From Lachnospiraceae bacterium (GTDB lineage: Bacteria; Bacillota; Clostridia; Lachnospirales; Lachnospiraceae): a stretch of DNA of 64,000 bases. A program made the translations under genes and the position numbers. Position 1 is the first letter of the stretch; every line of letters starts with the position of its first letter. Below are positions 7,274 through 15,313 of this stretch, piece by piece. The DNA lies in contig JAGAOO010000030.1 in NCBI GenBank assembly GCA_017623675.1, forward strand, positions 1-64,000. The letters are read 5' to 3'. The notes under the pieces are model-generated. The model was not told where the DNA came from, made no database searches, and saw only the letters and a program-made list of their open reading frames with translations.

Positions 7274-8050
7274 TTACATTCTGTTTAACATTTCATCTAC
7301 AAGTGACTCATAATCATTTGCAACTGCTGATTTTGGCTTATAATAACAAAGTGGTCTGCCAAACAAGCGTGTCTGCTTTGCGTAAGTATGTCGCCGGATC
7401 GTCTGACTAAAGAAATAATCGCCACAGGTTTCTGCTGACTGCATTTTGATATATCTGTCAAAACTTTCCCGGTCTGTATAGATGGTAAGGAATACACCTA
7501 AGATATCCAAAGTAGGATTAATTCCCTCTGCCTGCAGAACAGAAACCGTATCAATTAATTCTCCATAGCCATCCAGTGAATCAGCATCCACCGTTGCAGG
7601 AACCAACACATAATCACTGGCTGCCAATATGTTCACCGTGAACTCCGACATATATGGTGGGCAGTCATAAATCACATAGTCATATTCCTTACGAACAGAG
7701 GCAATTGCTTCCTTTAATACATAATCGCTTGCCGGAGTAATCGTTGCCATAGTTCGATTCGTTGGAAGTATGTCAATGCCTATATCCTTTGGGTTGGCGT
7801 TACCTCTGGTACGGATTGGTGCAGTTACTATCACTTCGTTAATATCTGCTGTCTGATTCATCACTTCCACGATACTCTGCGTAGGTTCTTCATCCAACTC
7901 CATCAATAATGCTTTTGTCAGATTCGCCTGAGGGTCACAATCTACTACCAATAGCCTGTTACCTCTCTTGGCTAAACTCCCGGCAATATTGATTACACTC
8001 GTTGTCTTTGCACATCCACCTTTTTGATTGAACAATGCTATTTTCTTCAT
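7274..8050 (-). CDS. parA: ParA partition ATPase
   Basis: A 258-residue Walker-type ATPase: the deviant Walker A KGGCAKTT at residues 10-17, DCDPQANLT (Walker A'), and YDCPP (Walker B). It lacks an N-terminal HTH, so it is the short (type Ib-like) ParA, which normally needs a separate DNA-binding regulator; the divergent RHH gene at 8286 fits. Its promoter (TATAAT just downstream of operator copy 1) lies in the repeat-bearing region. The gene contains a one-mismatch parS-like site at 7630-7644. Confidence 0.92.
   Translation of the reverse strand: MKKIALFNQKGGCAKTTSVINIAGSLAKRGNRLLVVDCDPQANLTKALLMELDEEPTQSIVEVMNQTADINEVIVTAPIRTRGNANPKDIGIDILPTNRTMATITPASDYVLKEAIASVRKEYDYVIYDCPPYMSEFTVNILAASDYVLVPATVDADSLDGYGELIDTVSVLQAEGINPTLDILGVFLTIYTDRESFDRYIKMQSAETCGDYFFSQTIRRHTYAKQTRLFGRPLCYYKPKSAVANDYESLVDEMLNRM
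7630..7644. promoter_or_regulatory. parS-like palindrome, copy 5 (one mismatch, inside parA)
   Basis: TGTTCACCGTGAACT, which differs from the consensus in the last base. Confidence 0.5.
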
Positions 8051-8101
8051 ATTTATACTCCTTTCATAAGTACCTTTATTATTTTGTTATCTTTATTATA
8101 T

Positions 8102-8246
8102 ACTATGCCCCCATAGTTTTCTATTGACATACTATATAACTATGCCCCCATAGTTTTATTTATTTTGCTATGCCCCCATAGTTTTTATTGTTATTATGCA
8201 CAACTATGCCCCCATAGATTTGTTCATTTTACTATGTGGACATAGT
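8102..8246. promoter_or_regulatory. Five operator repeats between parA and the RHH gene
   Basis: Four copies of CTATGCCCCCATAG and one variant (CTATGTGGACATAG) start at 8102, 8139, about 8166, 8203 and 8231. Spacing alternates 37, 27, 37 and 28 bases. Each is a short dyad (CTATG...CATAG). They lie between divergent parA and a ribbon-helix-helix gene, and copy 1 sits right against the parA -10 box. This fits a centromere and operator array bound by the RHH protein; a replication iteron role is an alternative. Confidence 0.7.
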
Positions 8247-8285
8247 TCAATTTTATGTTATGATAATCATGAATAATCATGAAAG

Positions 8286-8525
8286 GTGGTGGGTGTCACG
8301 AAAAAAACTTCCGAACGACAACTGGCTTATGCAAAAGCATACCTTGATAAACTGGAATCCATTAAGGTTCGAGTTCCTGAAGGGCATCGGGATATTTACA
8401 AACAATTTGCAGCTTCCCAAAATTCCAGCTTAAATGCATTAATCATCAAGTTACTGAATCAGGATATGGTTGCACATGGTTTCGAACCTCCGGCTTCGGG
8501 TGTTCCCCTATCGAAGAAAGACTGA
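8286..8525 (+). CDS. Ribbon-helix-helix DNA-binding protein (partition regulator)
   Basis: About 79 residues with a basic N-terminus and an RHH core (KVRVPEGHRDIYKQFAAS..., NALIIKLLNQD). It reads away from parA across the five-repeat array. The start is a GTG (8286 or 8289) next to AAAGGTGG; the exact start is uncertain. Small RHH proteins of this kind bind repeats next to parA and act as partner, centromere binder or repressor. The Pro/Ser-rich C-terminus is unusual. Confidence 0.75.
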   Translation: MVGVTKKTSERQLAYAKAYLDKLESIKVRVPEGHRDIYKQFAASQNSSLNALIIKLLNQDMVAHGFEPPASGVPLSKKD

Positions 8526-8581
8526 ATTTCGTGCGGAGCATAATTTTTCTTTATCCAGACAGTCTTTCTTCTCCCCCCCCC

Positions 8582-9070
8582 TGTTATTTACCTAGGCATC
8601 TGCTTGTCCACTTTTATGTACTAGAAAAAGGCAATATCGCCATATGGCTATTGCTAGATATCTAGGTAAATAACAAGAGGTATAGGCTTCATATGTAAAA
8701 CGGTCAAGGTCCGCGTCTAAAACACCGCCAGGAATCACCTGTCGCCTACTGCCCCCTCTTTGAGTTTCCTGCAGACCACCACATCTGCAGCCTTATCAAA
8801 GCCGCGGAACAGTCACATCCAAAGTGTTCACGGTGAACACTTTATCTTCTTTAGATTTTGTTTCTGGTATCTCACCACCGCAGATTCGTAACTACGGACT
8901 ATCGTGCGGTTATTTAAACTTATCCCGTCGCTCTCTGACAGGGTTCTATCGTAGCTTGTTGGTGATGAAATCCAAGTCCACCACGATACCGTTGTTTTAA
9001 GGTGATTGCCGGCTCAACACCCCTATATCTTCCTCTCCGGGTTTAAGCCTGCTTATTTTATTGTTTTTCG
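8582..9070. other. GC-rich structured region without a gene: candidate large ncRNA or origin
   Basis: About 490 bases without a convincing ORF, clearly more GC-rich than its surroundings. A perfect 14-bp inverted repeat (TGTTATTTACCTAG 8582-8595, its complement 8662-8675) encloses an inner stem (GCAATA...TATTGC). Further pairs are TCCGCG/CGCGGA, CTGCAGA/TCTGCAG and CCGCA/TGCGG. parS-like copy 6 lies inside. It may be an ornate noncoding RNA, as seen on phages and plasmids, or a replication or transfer origin. Strand and ends are not determined. Confidence 0.45.
8821..8843. promoter_or_regulatory. parS-like palindrome, copy 6 (23-bp perfect palindrome)
   Basis: The core TGTTCACGGTGAACA (8825-8839) has AAAG/CTTT arms. 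It lies in the structured noncoding region, close to parA. Confidence 0.65.
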
Positions 9071-9114
9071 TGTATATTTCATTTTTTGATGCACTCTCCT
9101 ATTTCATGTAATAT

Positions 9115-9714
9115 TTAAACCAATAAATCCTTTAACTTTTGCGGAACTGGTTCTAAAACTGTATGATATATCACAACAGATTTATCCAACCGTGTCGGAG
9201 TATCTAATTCAACAACATATCGTTCTTTAAGCTTAGAGATTGAAGCTACGTTATTTGTCCAAGCAGTTCCGTGCCAGCCAATACCACTTTCATCCTTCCA
9301 ATAAGAATGAAACACAAAGTTCATTTTATCAAATGACAACTTCATAGATAGTGCACAGACAGGCTTGTCTTGTGTCAATGTTACATGAATAGGAAAAACA
9401 ATAGTTATGTAATCATCCTTTAATCCAATCTTAATTGTTAGAAGAATATCCTGCTGGGTATTCAGTTCTACAAAATATGGATATCCCAGTTTGCTGAGTT
9501 TACGTCCAACCTTCTTCGATATAGTTACATATCCATGATTTGGATATCTGTGATTTAACTTAATATCTGTCAACTGTTCTTCGCCAACTTGAAAGTCAAA
9601 ATACAAATCTTCCTGATTCGCATATGGGAAATAACAGCTAAGGTCAAACACGATACACCCTTTCCCTTTTGACACTTCGTCTTTTAATTCTAATTCAACA
9701 ATTTCACCATGCAT
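9115..9714 (-). CDS. Hypothetical protein, 199 residues
   Basis: A soluble, beta-rich protein without a signal peptide or obvious catalytic motif. It is the last gene of a compact group transcribed leftward (9984-10187, 9733-9987, then this one, 18 bases apart). I do not recognise the family. Confidence 0.6.
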   Translation of the reverse strand: MHGEIVELELKDEVSKGKGCIVFDLSCYFPYANQEDLYFDFQVGEEQLTDIKLNHRYPNHGYVTISKKVGRKLSKLGYPYFVELNTQQDILLTIKIGLKDDYITIVFPIHVTLTQDKPVCALSMKLSFDKMNFVFHSYWKDESGIGWHGTAWTNNVASISKLKERYVVELDTPTRLDKSVVIYHTVLEPVPQKLKDLLV

Positions 9715-9732
9715 AAACCATTCATCCCTTTC

Positions 9733-9987
9733 CTAAATTTCAAACAGTTTTCCAAACATTTTTTCTAATTTCTCATATTCCATCTCAAGAACAGAATACT
9801 TTTTCAGATATGATAAATTCGTAAAATCAAGTTTTTTTTGCTTATCTAAAATCATATTCATTTCCTTAATATAATGCTCTTGTGCTGCCCCCTTAATTTT
9901 CTCCATAAAAACTTCATCATTAATATCTAGAATAATATTGACTAATACCTTTTTAGGTAATACATTCAGAAATTCAAAATCTGTCAT
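9733..9987 (-). CDS. Hypothetical helical protein, 84 residues
   Basis: Almost entirely alpha-helical and charged. Its ATG overlaps the stop of the upstream membrane gene (TTATGA), showing translational coupling. No family recognised. Confidence 0.6.
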   Translation of the reverse strand: MTDFEFLNVLPKKVLVNIILDINDEVFMEKIKGAAQEHYIKEMNMILDKQKKLDFTNLSYLKKYSVLEMEYEKLEKMFGKLFEI

Positions 9988-10187
9988 AATTTCTCTCCAC
10001 CGTTACCTTTCTCCTCTTTTTTTGATTCACCTTCGCTTAGTCTCTTATCCTTTTCTTCATCTGAAACAAAAATATGATACAATCCATACGCTAATATGCT
10101 TACCCAAGCAATCATGTAGCAAATCAAAAAACAATAACCAGTATAGTATTCAATTGGATATTTCATAAATTCACTTAATGTTTCCAT
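9984..10187 (-). CDS. Small single-pass membrane protein
   Basis: 67 residues starting METLSEFMKYPIEYYTGY with AAGGAGA upstream. It has one hydrophobic helix (about 17-40) and a highly charged Lys/Glu-rich C-terminal tail. It is the first gene of the 9115-10187 group. Function unknown. Confidence 0.6.
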   Translation of the reverse strand: METLSEFMKYPIEYYTGYCFLICYMIAWVSILAYGLYHIFVSDEEKDKRLSEGESKKEEKGNGGEKL

Positions 10188-10218
10188 TTTCTCATTCTCC
10201 TTATTTTCATCTTCCTTT

Positions 10219-10650
10219 TTAATGTTTCTTTGTTTCAGACAGGCTTTCAGGTTCATCCCATAGCTCATAACTGTACTCATCTGAACTGTCTAAGCAGGCA
10301 ATATACAGCTCCGCTTCTTCCACCGTATCAAAAAACGTATTAAGAGTTTCCCAGTCTCCGGCTTCCGGGTCAATGCAATGCTGCAGCACAATCTTTTTGC
10401 CTTTTATAATTTCTTCATAATATTCTTCCGTAATCGGTGAACCATGCCAAAAATGTTTGGCGGTATACCCATCCACAAACAGTCTCGGTTTTGCTCCATG
10501 ATATGGAGTGGAACCGCTATATTTAATTCCGTTTACTTCAAAACGTACAAACCACAATCCACATACTTCCGGCTTTTCAATTAATTCTTTCTGGAATCCA
10601 TAATCTCTTGATATGATTTCCTGCAATTCTTCCTTTGAATAACGTTTCAT
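10219..10650 (-). CDS. Hypothetical protein, 143 residues
   Basis: Starts MKRYSKEEL at 10650 after a strong GGAGG. It is acidic, soluble and rich in Tyr, Trp and Glu. No known motif. It probably belongs with the downstream 9115-10187 group, 31 bases away. Confidence 0.6.
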   Translation of the reverse strand: MKRYSKEELQEIISRDYGFQKELIEKPEVCGLWFVRFEVNGIKYSGSTPYHGAKPRLFVDGYTAKHFWHGSPITEEYYEEIIKGKKIVLQHCIDPEAGDWETLNTFFDTVEEAELYIACLDSSDEYSYELWDEPESLSETKKH

Positions 10651-10775
10651 TGTCTTTCCTCCTTTTTTCCGGGAAGGACCGTAGCCCTTCCCTTTATCAT
10701 CCCCTTTATTACAGCCAGAATAAGAATGCGTGTGAGACATTACATAATCCATTCCGGCAGTGCAATCATTTTGGC

Positions 10776-10975
10776 TTGCATTACACATTTTTGTGTGATA
10801 TGATGCAAGTATGGCAGAATTTTATATCTTACATGGCATAAGTCATGGTGGCTGATAAACCAAAAACCGGAAAACCGGTATTGGCGTGGCACACTGGGAT
10901 GTATGATTCGGGCGGGGTGTTTGGTCGACACTTTTTTTGAAAGAAGAGAACTTTGCAAAGTTTTCTTCTTTTTTT
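10776..10975 (+). ncRNA. Candidate plus-strand small RNA with its own promoter and terminator
   Basis: A good promoter (TTGCAT 10776-10781, exactly 17 bases, TATGAT 10799-10804) is followed by about 165 bases without a gene. They contain a CCAA-ACCGG/CCGGT-TTGG hairpin and end in a strong palindromic terminator (AGAAGAGAACTTTGCAAAG..., 10943-10966) with TTTTTTT. It is antisense to nothing obvious and converges on the gene at 10974-11618, whose 3' end it touches. Confidence 0.5.
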
Positions 10976-11618
10976 ATTTCCGCCTGTCATACTCCCAATA
11001 TTCCTTTCGATTAATTAAGTTCATTTCTTCTTTTGTCAGAAATTGCTCTGGAACAGCCACCACTTCATCCAAAGTCATTCCCTTTTCATTGATTCTATTC
11101 TCAAATGTTCTCTGAATATCCGCATGAAATCCGGATATAGCATATAATATTGCAATAAGCCTTAATTCCTTCCGTTCTAACGCTTTGATGTTGTTCCGGT
11201 GTATATGGAACATGGATACAATCACATCATATTTCATCCCATCGCACAGCTTGGCACTCACAATCTGATAGCCTCTAGGATTTATCAATTTTGAAATTGC
11301 AAAGCATAAATCAATCCGATTAATGTAGTATCGCATTTCAAACAAAGGCTGTAACTGTTCAATTGCCTCTGTTAACTGATTCGTTTCGTTCATGTATACT
11401 TCATCCACGACACGTTGCAAATCATGCACTTCATTTGTAAAGCACGGTATCTGATCGTACTGAACCGCCTTGGCAGATACAGCTTTGATTTGGGAAGTAT
11501 GCGTTTCTATACCGGAAAACACTTGCAGAATAGTAGAATCTAAATGTTGTCGATATGGCGTTGACAACACTTCTACGATGTCTGAAATTTTAATTTTCTT
11601 ATGTACTCTCTGCATCAT
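10974..11618 (-). CDS. Hypothetical protein, 214 residues
   Basis: A helical soluble protein; GAAAGGAACC precedes a double ATG. The middle part (about 130-160: LCDGMKYDVIVSMFHIHRNNIKALERKELRL) may be helix-turn-helix-like, but I cannot name a family. It follows the 11628-11801 gene by 9 bases, so the two are likely cotranscribed. Confidence 0.6.
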   Translation of the reverse strand: MMQRVHKKIKISDIVEVLSTPYRQHLDSTILQVFSGIETHTSQIKAVSAKAVQYDQIPCFTNEVHDLQRVVDEVYMNETNQLTEAIEQLQPLFEMRYYINRIDLCFAISKLINPRGYQIVSAKLCDGMKYDVIVSMFHIHRNNIKALERKELRLIAILYAISGFHADIQRTFENRINEKGMTLDEVVAVPEQFLTKEEMNLINRKEYWEYDRRK

Positions 11619-11627
11619 GGTTCCTTT

Positions 11628-11801
11628 CTAATCATAATCTATTCCCAGTTGTCTCATTGCTACCTTGGTAGCCAGGTAATCTACCGTGTCCTGTATTCGC
11701 TTTCTACGGGCTGCAAGTTCCTCCGGTGTAGCATCCCGATACGCATCGTCATGAATCCGAATAATCGTATTGCCCGATTGAATTGTTTTAACAACCGCCA
11801 T
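11628..11801 (-). CDS. Small hypothetical protein of mobile elements, 57 residues
   Basis: Starts MAVVKTIQSGNTIIRIHDD; ATG 11801 is preferred because AAGGAG is then well spaced. The second half is a basic helix (EELAARRKRIQDTV). Short proteins of this pattern are frequent near recombinases in Firmicutes elements. Function unknown. Confidence 0.6.
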   Translation of the reverse strand: MAVVKTIQSGNTIIRIHDDAYRDATPEELAARRKRIQDTVDYLATKVAMRQLGIDYD

Positions 11802-11889
11802 TCGAATCATCTCCTTTTTTCTTCATGTTTCAATCTTATTCCTCTTAGTTTTACACTATGTTATGAATTGTACTTATAGTTCATTTTCT

Positions 11890-12069
11890 TTATAAAATTT
11901 CATCTAACGACACTTTCAAAGCCTTTGCTATAGCCTGAGCAGTTTTTAGTGATGGCGTTTTCTGCCCATTTTCAATAAATCGAATATATCTCTCAGAAAC
12001 ACCGCTACTTCTTGATAATTCTAATATTGAAATTCCTTTTCTAATTCTTACATCTTTTAGTTTCTCCAT
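11890..12069 (-). CDS. XRE-family helix-turn-helix protein, 59 residues
   Basis: A complete small repressor-like protein: MEKLKDVRIRKGISILELSR, then SSGVSERYIRFIENGQKTPS, ending LKVSLDEIL. The Cro/C1-type HTH is complete. AAGGAGG lies 6 bases before ATG 12069. It diverges from a second XRE gene (12177), the layout of a phage-like genetic switch. Confidence 0.8.
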   Translation of the reverse strand: MEKLKDVRIRKGISILELSRSSGVSERYIRFIENGQKTPSLKTAQAIAKALKVSLDEIL

Positions 12070-12093
12070 GGTTAACCTCCTTAATATACTTTT

Positions 12094-12137
12094 AGTTCTT
12101 ATGTACTAATAGTACAGTACCTATTCTTCTATGTCAA
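12094..12137 (-). promoter_or_regulatory. Divergent promoter and operator between two XRE genes
   Basis: Minus-strand TTGACA (12132-12137), 17 bases, TACTAT (12109-12114). The imperfect dyad AATAGTAC-A-GTACCTATT covers the -10 region and is a likely repressor site. A plus-strand TATAAT-like box (GTTATAATTT, about 12148-12157) serves the other gene. Confidence 0.6.
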
Positions 12138-12176
12138 CTACTTTTTTGTTATAATTTTTTAAGGAGTGTGAGAATA

Positions 12177-12545
12177 ATGCAAATCGGAAACAGAATCAAA
12201 TCATTAAGAATGCAATCAAATATGACACAAAAAGACTTGGCATTAAAAATTGGTTTAACACCAAAAATGATATCTTTTTATGAAAATTCAGAACGTATTC
12301 CGCCTATGGATATAGTTATTAAATTTGTAGAAATTTTTAATGTATCTTCAGATTATCTTTTAGGCTTAACCTCTGCTCCTGATGCAAAAGAAATAATACA
12401 TGGTGAAGTACTTACAAAGGACGAAAAAAAATTAATAGAAACCTACCGTTCTTTAGATTCTGATGAAAAATTGGCTATTCTTGGAAAAGCAATAGATTTC
12501 AAGCTAAATTCTGCTTCTCCAAACAAGAAAAAAGACATTGGATAG
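12177..12545 (+). CDS. XRE-family transcriptional repressor
   Basis: About 122 residues: an N-terminal HTH (IGNRIKSLRMQSNMTQKDLA...YENSERIPP) and a C-terminal helical part (TKDEKKLIETYRSLDSDEKL) typical of element immunity repressors without a peptidase domain. AAGGAG at 12161-12166; ATG 12177 is taken rather than GTG 12168. Its last codons (KKDIG) form the start of a 48-bp direct repeat. Confidence 0.85.
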   Translation: MQIGNRIKSLRMQSNMTQKDLALKIGLTPKMISFYENSERIPPMDIVIKFVEIFNVSSDYLLGLTSAPDAKEIIHGEVLTKDEKKLIETYRSLDSDEKLAILGKAIDFKLNSASPNKKKDIG

Positions 12546-12582
12546 AAAGAGATAATATTATTAATGTGGACTGGGAATGAAC
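12535..12582 (+). repeat. 48-bp direct repeat, left copy
   Basis: Begins inside the end of the XRE gene (ACATTGGATAG...) and runs to ...GGGAATGAAC. A perfect copy lies at 13354-13401. The 771 bases between hold one membrane protein gene and parS-like copy 7. Confidence 0.85.
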
Positions 12583-12643
12583 TATTGATATTTAATTCTT
12601 ACATCCATTATAATATTATAAATTTCTTAAGGGGGCGAAAGCT

Positions 12644-13339
12644 ATGAATTTAAGTGAAATGAATCGAGAGCAGCTCATGCAATTTTTATCTATAGCTCAA
12701 CCTGATATGTACGAACTCGAAAAACTTAACAGTGAATTAAATCAAGAGAGAAAAAATTGTATTATGCGGAATGCACACGTCTCATCGATGCCAAAGCATA
12801 TTACTGTTGGAAGGGTTGTGGGTGCTATCTTTGCCAGTTTCGGCATAGCAATTCTTTTTTATATTGTGGCTACTTATATTAAGTTGAAAGCATTTGCCTT
12901 AGGCTTTGACACTACGGAATATATTAAAGCCCTTGCAATGAATAGTTCATCTCCATTCAAATTATTGCCATCCTTATCTGATATTTTTGCATCAAGCTTT
13001 TGGTTTCTGATACCCTTTTTAGTCTCTTTAACTATTATAATCGTCATTACCAATATGTTAGTAATAAAAAAGAGAAAAAGAGCTTTGCTAAACTTCGAAA
13101 AAGAAAAAGAGATTTTTAAAGAGGTAAATGATTATTATAAAAACAAGATGTCTGCCATACATTCTAATCACCCAGAATGGAGAATGATTCCAGAAGCATA
13201 TCAGAGTGCCGAAGTATTATATGGTATTTATAATTACTTAAGAGATATGCGGGCAAACAATTGGAAAGAAGCCGCTAACTTATATGAGTTTGAACATCCA
13301 GGGCGAACATTACCTAATTATAAATTTCAGATTTATTAA
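12644..13339 (+). CDS. Membrane protein with two helices, unknown function
   Basis: 231 residues: a helical N-terminal part (1-50), two transmembrane segments (about 57-80 and 118-140), then a basic, helical cytoplasmic part ending in YKFQIY. GGGGGCG lies upstream of ATG. It sits between two perfect 48-bp direct repeats, as a cassette inserted behind the repressor. No family recognised. Confidence 0.65.
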   Translation: MNLSEMNREQLMQFLSIAQPDMYELEKLNSELNQERKNCIMRNAHVSSMPKHITVGRVVGAIFASFGIAILFYIVATYIKLKAFALGFDTTEYIKALAMNSSSPFKLLPSLSDIFASSFWFLIPFLVSLTIIIVITNMLVIKKRKRALLNFEKEKEIFKEVNDYYKNKMSAIHSNHPEWRMIPEAYQSAEVLYGIYNYLRDMRANNWKEAANLYEFEHPGRTLPNYKFQIY

Positions 13340-13341
13340 AG

Positions 13342-13356
13342 TGTTCACCGTGAACA
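13342..13356. promoter_or_regulatory. parS-like palindrome, copy 7
   Basis: TGTTCACCGTGAACA, overlapping the first bases of the right 48-bp direct repeat. Confidence 0.65.
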
Positions 13357-13401
13357 TTGGATAGAAAGAGATAATATTATTAATGTGGACTGGGAATGAA
13401 C
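13354..13401 (+). repeat. 48-bp direct repeat, right copy
   Basis: Identical to 12535-12582. The left copy is the natural end of the XRE gene, so this copy is likely the duplicate made when the membrane-gene cassette arrived. Confidence 0.85.
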
Positions 13402-13447
13402 ATGAAATTTAAATAAGTCAGCCGGGGTTTTATGTCATTTTGGCATA

Positions 13448-13556
13448 TTGCGTTACAATTTTGCATATGTTATAATGGCGTTAGCTAAGAAAAGAAATAA
13501 GTGCCAGAATGGACACAAAACGAAACCCCACGAGTTCGCACCTCGTGGGGTTTCTT
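13448..13556 (+). ncRNA. Candidate antitoxin RNA of an Fst/par-like type I locus
   Basis: Promoter TTGCGT (13448-13453), 17 bases, TATAAT (13471-13476). The RNA (from about 13483) contains AAGAAAAGAAATAAGTGCCA near its 5' end and stops at a GAAACCCCACGAG/CTCGTGGGGTTTC terminator (13522-13554) that also works on the other strand. Its 5' part is nearly the exact complement of the toxin initiation region at 13660-13690, i.e. a direct repeat as in the pAD1 par system. Confidence 0.65.
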
Positions 13557-13596
13557 CTCTCTTTGGACGGTTGAGCATCCGTTAGGCTAATTGTCG

Positions 13597-13683
13597 CTAT
13601 TCGTCACCGTCTAGCCATTTGCAAATATAGTAGCCAACCATACTTGCCATAACGGAAACCAAGAAAGAAATAAGTACAGCCAA
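13597..13683 (-). CDS. Fst-like type I toxin peptide, 28 residues
   Basis: Reads LAVLISFLVSVMASMVGYYI then CKWLDGDE: one membrane helix followed by a short charged tail with WLD, like Fst-family toxins. No ATG is present; TTG 13683 lies 7 bases after a GGGGGGG ribosome binding site (ATT 13686 is an alternative). The mRNA converges on the bidirectional terminator at 13522-13554. Too short for routine annotation. Confidence 0.6.
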   Translation of the reverse strand: MAVLISFLVSVMASMVGYYICKWLDGDE

Positions 13684-13774
13684 AATGAACCCCCCCCTTT
13701 CTGTTGCCAGAATGGGTGCGACAACACAGGAATTATACTCTATATCTATTGCATAAATCAAGAAAGGGAAACAC

Positions 13775-15313
13775 ATGAACCACTACTGTATGTATCTAAG
13801 AAAATCAAGACGCGACATAGAAGCAGAAACCTATGGCTCCGGAGAAACATTTTCCAGCCATGAAAAGCAGCTCACAGAGCTTGCGAACCGTCTTGGAATT
13901 CGTGTTGATAAAATATATAAAGAGATAGTATCCGGCGACACAATTGCTGCCAGACCGCAGATGCAGCAGTTGCTTCAGGATATTGAAAATGGCATGTGGC
14001 AGGGTGTACTTGTAACAGAAGTAGAGCGACTTGCACGTGGTGCCACAATCGATCAGGGTATAATCAGCCAGGTATTTTCTCTCTCCCATTGCAAAATAAT
14101 AACATTATCAAAAACTTATGACCCGGATAATGAGTTCGATGAGGAGTTTTTTGAGTACGGTTTATTTCAATCCAGACGGGAGTATAAGGCAATCAACCGC
14201 AGACAGCAGCGTGGTATCCAACAGTCAGTCAGAGATGGCAAATGGGTTTATAACAAAGTACCTTTCGGCTATCGGAGAATTAAACTGGAAAACCAGAAGG
14301 GCTATACTTTGGAAGTCGTTCCGGAAGAAGCGGAACTTGTGAAATTCATATATGATACCTATGAACAGAAAAAAGCCGGATATACTGTCATTGCAGAAAA
14401 ACTTACCGAAATGGGCGTACCGGCACGGTATAACGACCACTGGAGTTTGTCAACTGTAAAAGACATTCTTACCAACCCTGTCTACATCGGTCAGGTACGC
14501 CGGGGATACAAAAAGACCGAAAAGCGGACGCAAAACGGAGAATTAATCTCTTCCCGTCCAAGACGCTCCTATGGCGATTATGATGTTTTTCCCGGACTGC
14601 ACCAGGCGATCATTTCAGAGGAACAATTTTTGCGGGTGCAGGAAATGTTTGCAAGTCATCCATCCCATCCGGTAGGCAAGAAATTAGAAATCAAATTTCC
14701 GGCCGCCGGACTGGTATACTGCAAACTCTGTGGTTCAAAAATGGTTCGCAGACCCCATGCTAAAGCTGCCACTTTGATTATGTGTCGAAACAAACAATGT
14801 CCTAATATTGCCGGTGATGAGGAAGCAATCGTTAATAAAATTCTCGAATCCCTGCGTGACTATCTGGAGGAACTCAAGGCAAATAATATAACCGTCGAGC
14901 AGACTACCAAAACATCTTCTCTGGAAAAGTCACTTGAGAAACTCAAAGCAGAGCAGGAAAAACTTACCCAGCAGCTTGACCGGGCATATGATCTTGTCGA
15001 GCAAGGAGTTTATACCATTGAACTTTTTCAGGAACGCAGTGAAAAGATCAAGGCGGACATCCTTTCTGTAAACGATAAGATATCTGCACTGCAGGCAGAA
15101 ATAGATAAAGAAAATAAATTAGTAGAATTACGGGAATCCTATATCCCCCGTTTGGAAAACGTTCTCGATATATGGGATACGGTTTCTCCTGCAGAGCAAA
15201 ATAAACTGTTATATGATGTAGTAGACCGAATTGAGTATCTGAAAACGGAGCGTTCTAAACGAGGACCTAAGGATAATTTTGAACTGGATATCAGCCCTCG
15301 GATTCCATTGTAA
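13775..15313 (+). CDS. Large serine recombinase (integrase of the element)
   Basis: 512 residues: an N-terminal resolvase domain with catalytic Ser in MYLRKSRRD (Ser11) and the LARG-type helix (ERLARGATIDQG), a recombinase domain (about 160-290), a zinc ribbon (CKLCGSKM...CRNKQC, about 318-345) and a long C-terminal coiled coil (about 385-460). These enzymes integrate and excise elements between short att sites. It is the last gene of the element and ends 32 bases before the disrupted manganese catalase gene, the expected place for an att junction. Confidence 0.93.
   Translation: MNHYCMYLRKSRRDIEAETYGSGETFSSHEKQLTELANRLGIRVDKIYKEIVSGDTIAARPQMQQLLQDIENGMWQGVLVTEVERLARGATIDQGIISQVFSLSHCKIITLSKTYDPDNEFDEEFFEYGLFQSRREYKAINRRQQRGIQQSVRDGKWVYNKVPFGYRRIKLENQKGYTLEVVPEEAELVKFIYDTYEQKKAGYTVIAEKLTEMGVPARYNDHWSLSTVKDILTNPVYIGQVRRGYKKTEKRTQNGELISSRPRRSYGDYDVFPGLHQAIISEEQFLRVQEMFASHPSHPVGKKLEIKFPAAGLVYCKLCGSKMVRRPHAKAATLIMCRNKQCPNIAGDEEAIVNKILESLRDYLEELKANNITVEQTTKTSSLEKSLEKLKAEQEKLTQQLDRAYDLVEQGVYTIELFQERSEKIKADILSVNDKISALQAEIDKENKLVELRESYIPRLENVLDIWDTVSPAEQNKLLYDVVDRIEYLKTERSKRGPKDNFELDISPRIPL

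Noticed and set aside
8102-8246. Short regular repeats that might be a CRISPR array
   Set aside because: Repeats are 14-17-base dyads with alternating short spacers, lie in a parA promoter region, and no cas genes are present.
8236-8433. Alternative 65-residue plus-strand frame overlapping the RHH gene
   Set aside because: Starts inside operator copy 5, has no ribosome binding site, and the RHH frame has the clear domain.
8286-8525. Replication initiator for the element near the array
   Set aside because: The protein is a short RHH regulator, not a Rep protein; no initiator was found in the window.
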